Assembly: GCA_003194525.1 (NCBI GenBank)
Contig: NBIV01000292.1
Span: 1 to 64,000, forward strand
DNA length: 64,000 nt
Direction: 5' to 3'
Source: Gracilariopsis chorda
Taxonomy: Eukaryota; Rhodophyta; Florideophyceae; Gracilariales; Gracilariaceae
Positions 43,049-53,342 of the stretch are shown here, piece after piece (positions within the stretch are counted from its first letter, which is position 1; each line of letters opens with the position of its first letter). Position numbers and translations under genes: made by a program. The notes under the pieces were generated by a model that searched no databases, was not told where the DNA came from, and saw nothing but the letters and a program-made list of their open reading frames with translations.

Positions 43049-44937
43049 CTAGAACTTAGCCCACTGGGACCCGCCACGCGCAGACGCTTGCGCGGAGGAC
43101 TGCGCGGACCACTGGACGCGAAGCATCTCCCCACCGCTGCTGTCACTTACGTTCAGGCCATAGCGGGCATCGATATCCTCTAGGACCTTGTTGGATAACA
43201 TATGAGCATTCTCCTGTAGTACTTGCTCAACCGAGACCTTTAGGTCCTCATTCTGCTCCAGCAGGGCCCCATAGCACGATGCTCGCCGCGCCCAAGACCG
43301 AGCGCGGCGCAACAAGTCCTCGAGGCTATCGTTTACGTTCAGGCCCGCGGCACCTGCGACCGCACGGAGGGCTTCGGCCGCATTGGTTACGCCCACAGGG
43401 ACGGCCGGGACCAGTGGCAGCGGGATGACCGATACGGAAGCGTCCCACCGACAAGCGTGTAAGGGTTGACCACAGGGACTGGCTCCTCCACCGGAGCAAT
43501 AGGCGGACTAGGCGCGACCACAAGAGAACCAGCAGGCACAGGAGTAGTCACCGGCGCGACCTCAGGATCCGCAAATGCGTCGCCATCGTCCCCATCGGTG
43601 ACCACCGAAGGGCCCAACGGAATTGCCAAAGGAACTGCACTGCCCCCAGACGCGGGCAACGCCTCGTCCTCCAGGAAATTCTTCGACGAGAAGCCCTCGC
43701 CCTTAGGCCAGTAGTCCTCCACGTTTCCTCGCGGGACGACAGGTGGATTCGCCCTCAACGGCTTCGCCAGGTACACTTTTCCGTCGTCATGACCCTGCGG
43801 ATGGCGAGGAATACTCCTGAAAATGTCAGTCTCGTAGTCATACCAAAGGAAACCGGGAGTGTTTTCCCAATCGACCTGCAGGACATGATCCAAAAGGCCT
43901 TCGTTGTCCCCTACGGTGAACTCCTTCCCACGGACCATGTTCTGAACCCCAAGAAAGTTGCGAAAGTACTTGATTACCGAAACCGGGACCGGACACACTC
44001 GACCTTTTGGACAGCTCATTCCATTTCCATCGGACCAAACACGCCAGTCCTTACTACGGACGTTTCCTCGGACTCCATAACGCGCAGTGTGCAGGAAGAC
44101 CATAAGGACGAAAACGCCCCACTCCGCGAGGACGACCTGCCACAGGCGGTTCTCGGGATCAAGAAGTTGCCTGGTGTGGTACGCAAAGACCGATGGAGTC
44201 GGAACCAAGAGGAGCGGCGATACCTGCCAGAAGGACTGGAACCCTGACCCAGCGGGAAACTCGTACACCGGCGCATACAGACCTTCACGGCTACGTGCTG
44301 GCATATCATGGAACTCGATGTTATGCCAGCCGAAGAAGTATCCAAGGGACCTACGGATACGGGAATCCGGCTCCACGATGTCGCCCCAAAAGTCCCTATT
44401 GGTCATCCAGTAGATTCCGTCATACGGTGGGAGAAAGCACAACAGACCCAATGGATTAGGCCCCTTAGGAGGAAACTGGTCCCTAGCGCCCGCTGGATAG
44501 AAGCGAAAGAGCTCGTCCACAAGGAAATTGAGACGCCATTGGTATTCCACCTCCTCCGAGCAACGGACAAACGGTATGTCCACTGGAACAAGCTCGCGCG
44601 TCCTCTTCCCAGTGCGGACGTCCATAGGCTGATGCAACCAACGGTTCCTCCACGAGACGGGACAGGCATTCTTGCGCTGTCGCGGAAAGTCCGGAACGGC
44701 CTCGAAACGACGCGCATCGAAGTAGCGCTCCCTCATGAACCCCACGTATTCCTCGACGGACCAGGGGACAGAAACCTCGCGGTTGGTGCACGGCCGGCCA
44801 CGGGTGTAGTCGTACCGCGTGCCAGGAGTCCAGTTGGAGCCACGGCCGGCTCCGGAGGAACTAGCCATTTTGTCAATGGAAGGCGGCAGACGCACAGGCG
44901 TGATGTCCGAGACCTCGAGGTTGAACGCATCGTCCAT
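43049..44937 (-). pseudogene. Large antisense ORF (aORF) of family A
   Basis: A minus-strand frame opens upstream of 45318 with non-ATG codons. Its first ATGs are 44937 (MDDAFNLEVSD) and 44868 (MASSSGAGRG), and it runs to a TAA at 43387 (516 or 493 aa). A one-base slip near 43430 would connect it to a second minus frame ending at 43049, with a helical Leu-rich tail (LEDLLRRARSWARR, SVEQVLQENAHM). The central 300 residues are rich in Trp, Phe and Tyr (YQWRLNFLVDELFRFYP, IYWMTNRDFWGD) and include a hydrophobic stretch, VVLAEWGVFVLMVFLHTA, that could span a membrane. No family recognised. The whole block is absent from copy 1. Confidence 0.6.
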
Positions 44938-45331
44938 TGGGGAATCTGAGCGCCAGTTATACTGTGACGTCGAGAGGAGCCGTGACCGATGGATAGAGCG
45001 GTGGCGCGCGCAAAGGAGCGGTGATCGATGGAAAGGCTCGTCGCGTGAGCACCGTGCCGCGTGAAAGACCGCCAGAATCCGTGTGTGCAGGAGCCCCGGG
45101 TGGCAACCGCAATCGCGCTCGCTATTTCCAATGGCCGTCGGAAAGGGGACCTCAAGGACGATGTCAGGAGAGGATACGGAAGGGGATGACGCGCGCGACC
45201 GCCGACGTGACCGATGGACGCGAGCACTGAAGAACCCAATTGGACAACTGATGCTGCGTGCCGCCCGATCAACGGCGCCGACCAATGGGACCTCGCGAGG
45301 CGCTTCGGGCGCCTCCACCGCTGTATGAGCT

Positions 45332-45391
45332 CATCGGGCGAGGATGACCTGAGGAGTCCATTAGGACTCCTCAGGTCATCCTCGCCCGATG
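45332..45391. repeat. Perfect 28-bp hairpin in the family A 3' region
   Basis: Two 28-bp arms pair without mismatch around a 4-nt ATTA loop. The left arm starts CATCGGGCGAGG and the right arm ends CCTCGCCCGATG. Copy 1 has only the right half at about 4159-4192, so the left arm arose here as an inverted duplication. Confidence 0.85.
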
Positions 45392-45691
45392 GAAACAGCG
45401 CCGTGGCACTACCACCGGCCTTTCCGGAGACCAGACAGCCGGTCTCCTGCACCGTGCCGACCTTAGGACCAGCGATGGCCAGAAAAGATACGGACTAGAA
45501 CCCTCCAGGGGCCGAACGTCCTCATGCGCTCGACGAAAGGGGAGCGGGGCGCTGCTGACAACCAAGATCGGAAGGGTGCGTCGTGAGAACGGTGAGACCA
45601 AAGGAGAAACTTGGTAATCGGCCAATGGACTGGAGATAACCCTGGAGGACAAGCAGCTCGACCGAGACGGTCAAGCCTAATGATAGGGCGA

Positions 45692-46169
45692 TGTGAGAGA
45701 GCGAAGTCCAGTGGATTCTACAATTCTGGAGACCCGTGTGGACGATACACGTTGTGTATCGGGCCTAAGGAGGGCTAACTGTATTTTATATAATTCATTT
45801 AATTTTATTATTTTCTAAACTATAGAACTAGAGATAACTACTGTACAGTAGGGCACTTTACAGTGCCACAGGGTCGAGGCGCCTCGGTGCCACTACTTAT
45901 GCACCCCGAGCTGCGCCTCCCCTTGGGACGGTAAACTCAGACACCCTCGTGAGTCCTGAGTACCCCCGTACTTGGTATTCGCGCTCCCAACTGGCCTTCA
46001 AGGTATCGCTACCGCACCTCTGACCTGCAGGACTGCGTAGTTAGCGCCATCCCATTGCGCCAACATTACCAGAAGTGTCGCCGCCGTTCCATTGACCTTA
46101 GGACCCCCCAGCTCTGCCACGCTACCACGAGACCATTACGAGTTTGCCCACTTGGCTCGCTATCCTAAA
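45692..46169 (+). repeat. Family A 3' LTR (copy 3)
   Basis: 478 bp, near-identical to the 5' LTR. The last CA reads AA. Followed by the TSD ATTAA. Confidence 0.93.
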
Positions 46170-46450
46170 ATTAAGAAGTTTGTCAAGAGGCATGCGCTTC
46201 GCTCAGTTTCCTTCCACGGCGAAGCGGGTCAAGTCCCAGTGCACCAAGTCGCGCATGGTATCAATACTCTTTGACAAAAACTGCTAAAGTCTGAATGTGA
46301 AGACATCTATAACGTTAGTGAAACTGGCCTGTTACACAAACTACGATTCGGCAGAAAGAATTTTAGATCCTTTTAAGATCGCAAGATGTTGCGTGGGATC
46401 AAAGCTATAAAGACGAAAGACCGGGTGAAAGCGTTTAATTGAACCAATGC
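46170..46450 (+). pseudogene. Tigger-like transposase remnant, continuation after copy 3
   Basis: Continues the DNA-binding domain (KKFVKRHALRSVSFHGEAG) and, after a stop, reaches EDIYNVSETGLLHK, the decayed form of the Tigger box around the first catalytic Asp (usually NADETG). Further stops follow. A short frame at 46447-46698 may be its degraded C-terminus, but that is uncertain. Confidence 0.68.
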
Positions 46451-47113
46451 TGGATAGAACGATTGTTTCAGAATGTGTGGTAGAGCATAGTGCAAATGAA
46501 AAAGAGGATGCGGAAAGTGGGGTAACGGTGATGAAGTGTTTTTCAAATTATACTTTGCTGGCAGAGATGTTTGGGGCATTGAAAGTTTTGACGACGGAAT
46601 GCCAGGTTGGAGACGCTTTTGGCATCATCTGCGGGCGAGAAGGGCGTTTCTTGATGCGAAACATAGCAGAGAGTCAAGAAGGAGGCAGGCGCTATTAACT
46701 GAGTGTTTGTAACACGGTTTATATCTGCCCCCATTAATGCCGCTTCCCAATAGTGCCTACTTTTAGGGTCTTGCACTGGGCGGCACTATTGAGTAGGGGC
46801 CACTGTACTACCAACTTGGTACAAGTCCTGGCCTTTGTCGGTTTAAATTACGAAAGCTAAAGCGTTTATCTAACCCTTTTCACCTACGGAACTTTGGTAG
46901 CAGGTTGAAGCGTTACATCTACCAACGGTAGCCCTCCTGGAAGGCTCAAATTGATGCACGGCTCAAATTGGCACGGCAATTTTCTTCATGACACTGAGAC
47001 AATGGTCTTGAATTGACAGACCAAGAGCCCTCACCGTCAGCAACACCGCGGTAGTTAAAAGCAGCAGCTTGTTTCTCACACAACTCCAGTCCCAATGACA
47101 ACCAAGGACCGTC
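46451..47113. other. Intergenic or transposon-derived DNA
   Basis: No intact gene. A small inverted repeat CAATAGTGCC / GGCACTATTG lies at 46748-46757 and 46782-46791. Confidence 0.4.
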
Positions 47114-49057
47114 ATGCCGCATTCCATGCGGGTTATGTCCGGCATATACAAGCGAAGGCATCAAGAACGAAAAGTAGAACGAGAAAGACGTCACACAGCA
47201 CTGAAACTTCTCGAAAAAGGCCTTTCGATTCGCAAAACTGCGAAAGAGTCTAACGTATCACCATCTACGGTACAACGAATTCACACAGCTTTGAAGAGCG
47301 GAAACAAACGCGCACAAAATAAGCTGTTAGATCCAACTAGCCATCATGCCGGCCGAACGTGTGTGGTAGAAGTACCTGAACAACTCCTTGTTGTAAACCG
47401 TGCATATGAAGCAGCACGACGAGGATTCGCAATCGATTATGCTCAACTGAAAATGATTCTCGCAGGTATTGCAGCGGATGGAAGAGTTGGATACAAGAAC
47501 AAACTGCCATCAAGTGATACATTGAGACGGATTCGAGCACGACACAGGAATCTGACGTTCCGGAACGCAGAAAACATTACCGCAGCGAGGCTTGCAGCTC
47601 AGTCTTTTCATCATGTGAAAACTTTGAAAAACGTCTTGATTGAAATGGATAAGAAGCACCCGGGACTCCTGACAGATCCAAGCTGTGTGTGGAACTACGA
47701 TGAAACCAGCATTCTGCCGGAGTTCGGGAAGAGAGTGAAATGTTTTTGCCCATCCAACAGTCACCGTGGAGGTACTCGTCTTTCGATGAAAGAGAATGGA
47801 AAACACGTTACTGCTGGAATCGCTGTATCAGCAGCAGGTCACAAAGCGCCGTTGATAATGATTATCGCGGGAAAACGAAAAATGTCACACTGGCTTGAAC
47901 CACTGCACCGTGATGACTTTCTGGAAGAGGACGGTAGACCCCACTGGCTTACAATGAATAACTGGTGTCCTGATGACACATGTTTACTGATGAGCGAGAA
48001 GGGATCTGTAGACTCCAAGAATATGCCGCTGGTTGTGAAGCATATAACCCAGTATATTCGAAGGGTGGTACCAGCAGAGAAGCCGGTTTTACTGATTTTA
48101 GATGGGCATAGCTCCAGAGAAAGCATTGAATGGCTCGAGGTGTGTGCGTCAGTGAATATTGAGGTCTTGAAGCTGCCCGCGAACACAACACACTTTCTGC
48201 AGCCATGTGACAAGGCTGTGAACAAAGCGTTCCAGGTAAGTATCAGGAAAAAGCGGGACGCTCTCATGCGACAATGCTACATATCGCACGCTAACGTAGC
48301 CCTTAAGATAAAAATGGGCATTGCCGGATTCCATGCGATAACGCCAGCTGTTGTGAAGAGAGCTTTCGAGGAGGCCCGAATGTGGCCTATGGACTACAGA
48401 TTTTTGGACCCGTTTGAACCGTCATGACGGAGTACCGTTTCCCACCGCACGTTGGACAGTGGATGTGTCATTGATCACGAAATTTTTCACCTTGAAAGCA
48501 GAGAAGCCTACTTCAATCAGCGTAGCAATCGGTTGCTCATGACACAAATTCATTCGATGACGCTTCCTGGAAATAAACCCTCGTCAGCTCCCGCCGAGAT
48601 AGCGCTACTTATGCGCAACTCTTATGTTGTGAACAAATTGTTGAGAGAACGTATCCGACCTCTACCCAAAGCCGGTAAACCATCAACGAAGAACAGAGCA
48701 ATCGGTGCCGGTAATGAAGCCGAATTGCTAACAGTACGCTCAATAAAAGAAAAACTGGCATCCGTGAAGAATTCGAGGGCTTCCAGAACAGTATTGAAAG
48801 GGTCCAAGAACGTGTCCTCGGACGTAGTGCGGGTTTGCAAGGAAAACGTTGCAATCGAAAGAAAGGGAGTTAGAAAAGACTTAAGTGCAGAAGTGGACGA
48901 CGATTTCTTCGATAATCTTGTGATCGCGGAGTGGCCAAGGCTCAAAAACAGGAAAAAAGGACCGCAGAACGTACTTGGCATCGTGGACTTGAATCAGAAT
49001 GCGGCGGAAACATTGGTTTGGCTTTCGGAGAGCGGCAAAGGCCAAAATGCCTGTTGA
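47114..49057 (+). pseudogene. pogo-type DDE transposase with one in-frame stop
   Basis: ATG at 47114. The frame runs through a TGA at 48425-48427 and remains open in the same frame to 49057 (about 647 codons). The N-terminal helix-turn-helix is basic (GLSIRKTAKESNVSPSTVQRI). The catalytic D residues are in WNYDETS, LILDGHSS and FLQPCDKAVNKAF; exactly 35 residues separate the second and third, giving DD35D as in pogo/Tigger. The region after the stop (KLLRERIRPLPKAGKPS) resembles the C-terminal third of related transposases. The TGA precedes CGG, consistent with CGA to TGA by one transition. No terminal repeats were identified. Confidence 0.85.
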
Positions 49058-49411
49058 TAGAGGTGTTTCGAATTAAGCCTGGCAGTGTAAATCATCAATT
49101 GTTTAGTGTCCTGGGTATGGTAGCAAACCTTTGATATTGAGCACGTAAATGAAGAATTTTTTCCGAACAGAAGGTGTTCCAGATTGCACCGATGGGAAGG
49201 TTAGCGATCAGAAGGGCTTAAGTTGAGACAAAAACTGGGCTTGAAAAAAACGCATTTTTGGGCTGCATTGGCAGAAAATATCCTCTCACGCAGAGCCAAA
49301 GCAAGACCCTCTTCGCTTCCGGGCTTTACTTGAGACAACGCTCTCGCCGTCCCCGTCACACGGCTCTTCCTCTTATCGAGGCAAGCGCAAACCATACGAG
49401 GCTTTCGACAC

Positions 49412-52069
49412 TTATGATGTTTTCCTTCTTCCAATGCGCACTTTCCCACGCCCAAGTTTGGCCTCACGACGTCTGACTAACTCTTTCTGAAGTGCAACGC
49501 CCTCAGGGAGGGATTCTGGGTACTTGAACGCTTTCCCGATATTATCGGTTGTGTAGTGTGTATATGAACTACGCCCCACAATGGTGGGTATGGACACGTG
49601 GGACACGGTTTTGGGTCAATTGGCGGTTGGCCACAGTAGTGGATGTTGCCACGGAATGTGGAGTATTTTAGTTAATTTTATTTATTATTTTCACACCCAT
49701 TTCTGGGAAGCTAGTACTTAGTGCGACGGCGCACTGCCGTCGCACCAGTAAACCTTCCCCAACAAGGGACCCCAACCTGGGGAATTGGCTCTGAGCTTTA
49801 CCGCCTCCGCGTGTTCTCAACTCCTCCTTGGAGGGAAGCACCGTAGTGTACGGAAGTTCACCCCCCTTGCACATCTAAAGGAGACCCATCATTGGGAGTA
49901 CTAATTGTTCCAATCATATTGGTGTTTCGCCCTGTATAGGGAGCCCTGTCCACCGGCATTGCCGTATCTACTCGTCGCTCTCGCGACCCACCTCGTCCTT
50001 CCTCTTTCCCCTTTTTAGGGTAGCACCTCCCGCTATCCGCGGCCCTCGTGTGCGCATCCGCTCACACACCCCCACTTACGTGGAAACATACCTCTACTGA
50101 GGATCAAACCCCGCTCACGCGGATACCGATTCTTCGCCTTCACCTCCCTGCGCGAGTCGCGACAGGTGTCCCTGGTCTTACAAACCGGCTTGGCCGTGAC
50201 ACCTCTGGGAGGGCTTTACCCAACTGGGTTCACCTCGTGAGAGGAAGATCCCGGACGTCTTTCGGTGTTTTTCCCCTTTGGGGCATTGCACCACACTTTC
50301 AACACAATACTATCATCATCTTCGTTGCAAAACAACGGCGGCATATTTTCCTTTCCACACAGAAGATGCAAAGCAACTTTTGCCCTTTTTCCCTTACTTT
50401 TCGAACAGAAGCACTCTCTACCCACTTTCTCTGTACCATTGCAACACTTTCTCGCATTTGATTTGCGGTGAGTAAGTCGAAGTGCCGGAGTCCCACACTG
50501 TTTCGAAGACATACTTCGAACTACCCGAACAGGTGCTTTCAATGGCGATGCCTCCCACAACACGCGGTTTGTCGAACGCTCGCTCTGAAGAATGTTCTCG
50601 ACTGCTGCTAATGCAGCAGTAGAATCCTTATGAGCTGCCAGGGCCTCTTCAATGTTCTGTCGAATGACATGGTCACTTTTTCGAAGTCTATTCGACTTTC
50701 TAACCGTCATTGACTTTTCTTCACTTGTTTTGTTCTCACCAATGTCGCGGAACCCAAACCTTTCTCGAAACTTGTCTACAAACATATTGTCCAGTGGCCA
50801 TAAGCCAACATAGATGAAGCTCTTCTTCACAACCTCTGCAGTGATTGCGCGATAGCCTGCCATTGCCAATTTCATCTTCAAACACATATTGGCATGTGAG
50901 AACTCCCCGGTTGCCAGCAGAGCATCACGAAGCGATCTAGTTTCTTCCTTGAAGTGTTTATTCATATGAGAATCGCAAGGCTGTATGAAATGAGACGTAT
51001 TTGCAGGAAGCTGGATAACATGTATGTTGAATTTTTCGCATTCGTCTAACCATGCAGTTCCTTTGCGTGAGCTGTGACCATCGAGCAGAAGCAGAAGGGA
51101 CTTCGATTTTGACACGAACTGAAGTGCATAGTTTGCAAAGTGTTCAACGACATTCTTCAACAGGTTGCGATCCATGGAACCTTTTGGGCTACATCGAACT
51201 ACTGTTTTATTTGTAATCCAGTTCGAATATTCGAGCCACTTGTACCTTGAAGGTAGGAGATTCACAGTTTTCTGATCAATTGCATCCATCCACTTTGCCA
51301 TTGCTTTCTTTCCTTCCAAAACAAGGAAAGGTGGTGCGAGCTTTCCGGACACCGAGCCAATCACCACCGCCGTCAAATGCTTTCCGTTCTCTTTCAAGTT
51401 GTATCGTCGACCAGCATGATGCGAATTTGATGCCGAAAACACCTTAACTTTGCGGCCATGCTGTGCACTCACAGCAGTTTCATCAAGACTCCAGATACGT
51501 TCTGGGTCTTGAAATAACTCAGGTTCTTCTCTCTGCAGCTCTGTGAGGACGGTACTAAGTGTTTGAACATGATCAATGTTTTCGCCTTCAAAGTACTTAT
51601 GAGACATGTTCTCGGCGCAGCGAAATGTTGGTGAGCGGTTTCTTGCACGAAAAAACCGAAGGGCAGCATCAGAAGGTACACCTCGATGGTATCCATTACG
51701 ACCATCGCCAGTTATTTCAGCTATGAGACTCTTTAGGTTGTTGTTGTCGAAGTCAAATCCACGTCTAGCCGCATAAATCAGACGTTGGACAATTGTGGCT
51801 TCTTCGGAGCTGGTGAGAATTGTTGGTCTACAGGGCTTGAAATCCACTGGATGGAGAAGTTTGTGAAGTTTATTGCCACATGTGGACTTCGTGGCCTTGA
51901 TCAAACGATAGGTAGTTGCTCTAGATAGCTTACATGCCGACGCAACATTTCGGGGTTTGCAACCGTTGTGAAGTAGTTCTACCGCGCGGATTCGGTTTGC
52001 TTGTTCTTCGCTTCTACGCTGTGTTAGACGTTTTATTCTAGCGGTTTGGCGTCGCATTGACAGAGGCAT
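49412..52069 (-). pseudogene. pogo-type transposase split by a solo LTR
   Basis: ATG at 52069. The frame is uninterrupted to 50296, where the LTR begins; 23 more codons ending at TAA 49412 lie beyond the LTR and join in frame once the LTR and one TSD are discounted. Helix-turn-helix (RNVASACKLSRATTYRLIK), catalytic D residues in WSLDETAVSAQ, LLLLDGHSS and FIQPCDSHMNKHF, spacing DD35D. Apart from the LTR the coding sequence looks intact. As it stands the frame reads into the LTR and ends at 50216, so a slightly altered C-terminus (HEVNPVG) would be made. Confidence 0.88.
49488..50295 (+). repeat. Solo family B LTR inside the pogo transposase gene
   Basis: 808 bp, TGAAGTGCAACG to TGCACCACA, with perfect 5-bp target duplications CTTTC at 49483-49487 and 50296-50300. 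It has the same LTR ends as copy 2 but is clearly diverged in loops and in some stems. Confidence 0.95.
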
Positions 52070-52242
52070 TGCGTAGAGAATGGCGTATTGGGGTGGAGAA
52101 GGGGCCGGTTGAGTGCGGTGTTCAAGGGTGAGGGAATGTCAAGAAAGGGTAAAGTGGAAGCTTGGAGATATGAGATTACGTCATTTACAGTAGGGCCGTC
52201 TCAAGTAAAGCCCTTTCTCAAGTTAAGCCCTTCTGATCGCTA

Positions 52243-53342
52243 CCGCTCGAATCAGGAGTGACACATGCACTCATATCACTACAGTACACTATTTTTCAAA
52301 TGCAGCTCCGACTGTGCATGTTTTTGTTAAATGCTGCAAGTACTGTAGCAGTCTCCAACGTGTTCTCGCGAGCAAAGGTGCGCCTTCTTGAGTCCGGATT
52401 TCTCTTTCACGACTCGTGACTGGAGCGCTCTCTCGTACCTTTGGTACAGCGGTACCTCATGGATCAAGAGGTAAGATAAAGCGCTATGAGTTCGCGATCG
52501 GACATTTCCGGCGCCTGACAGCTTCATGAATCAACCTTTCAAGGAAGAGACAATTTCTTGTAAATGTTTCAAAACTAACGGAAGATACATATTTGGGACC
52601 TCCACCGTATCGTAGGAGAAGAACAAGAACCACGGAGAAGGAAACCCGTATACTAAGATACACCAGGACCCGTTTCTCGTCGGGTATCAACTGTTCCTAT
52701 CATCACAAAGTGAATATTGCAAGCGAGAAGAACTATTAGTTTGATACCAATTTTAGAAGTATCGCTACTAGTACAAACTATGGTTTAGAATGGCCAATAC
52801 ACCGTGGACTAGCCTCTGTGATGCGCCCTATCTTGTCATGAGATCCCAAGGATATGTTCAATTGCGCTTAACCTCAATGGCAAATTCCGATCGAATTATG
52901 CTTTGTGTGACACTTGCCAACAACGGGCAGAATTCATGATATGGGTAGGAAAAGAAGTTTTTAGAGAGCAACGACAAATGCTAAGGATATTTGTTTTTCA
53001 AGCTGGCTATATCGATTTTGTTGAACATGATGATGATGTTGATGGTCACGACGCCTTTATTTCAAAAGGGTATATGGAAGGAGCATAAAGGGGTTCCTTT
53101 TATCCCAGTAATGATTTGTTTTGCGTTCGAACTCCTTGCGTAGAGGCAGAAAGCTACCCCTTGGTACCGTATACCCATGTTTACTTCTTTCGTTCAAGAG
53201 TTCAGTTAGATCAGGTCTGAGAAGGTTTAAGTGATTCACTACTGCGAGGATGCCGATCTCCAAACGGCAACTACGAAGGTGTCTATTCAAAATGGGAATA
53301 CAGTTATGCAGTTGCAGTTAATAGTCAGTGGTCCTTTTACTC
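52243..53342. other. Intergenic, no gene recognised
   Basis: Only short frames on both strands. The 3' end of the TFIIB-like gene must lie here or just upstream. Confidence 0.45.

Larger units (their letters stand above)
35034..46169 (+). mobile_element. Ty3/Gypsy chromovirus, family A copy 3, full length, 11.1 kb
   Basis: LTRs of 477 and 478 bp enclose gag, pol, a 3' region with a large antisense ORF, and a PPT. Target duplications ATTAA lie at 35029-35033 and 46170-46174, if the 3' LTR terminal CA has mutated to AA. The element interrupts a Tigger-like transposase whose frame rejoins across the TSD. It is inactive: a stop in RT, an integrase catalytic Asp changed to Asn, and a 17-nt deletion in integrase. 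Confidence 0.94.
49204..52240 (-). mobile_element. pogo/Tigger-type DNA transposon with TIRs, containing a solo LTR
   Basis: Terminal inverted repeats GCGATCAGAAGGGCTTAA plus further bases match over 25 bp with one mismatch, and TA lies outside each end (49202-49203, 52241-52242), as expected for Tc1/mariner-pogo insertions. Subterminal copies of GGGCTTTACTTGAGA occur inverted near both ends (about 49321 and 52196). It carries one transposase gene on the minus strand, cut by a family B solo LTR. Confidence 0.82.

Noticed and set aside
45333-45391. Possibility that the 28-bp hairpin is a transcription terminator
   Set aside because: No adjacent T run, eukaryotic context, and only one of two related copies has it.
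46741-46795. 10-bp inverted repeat as a MITE or transposon end for the first pogo gene
   Set aside because: Both arms lie upstream of the transposase; no matching end was found downstream and no target duplication is seen.
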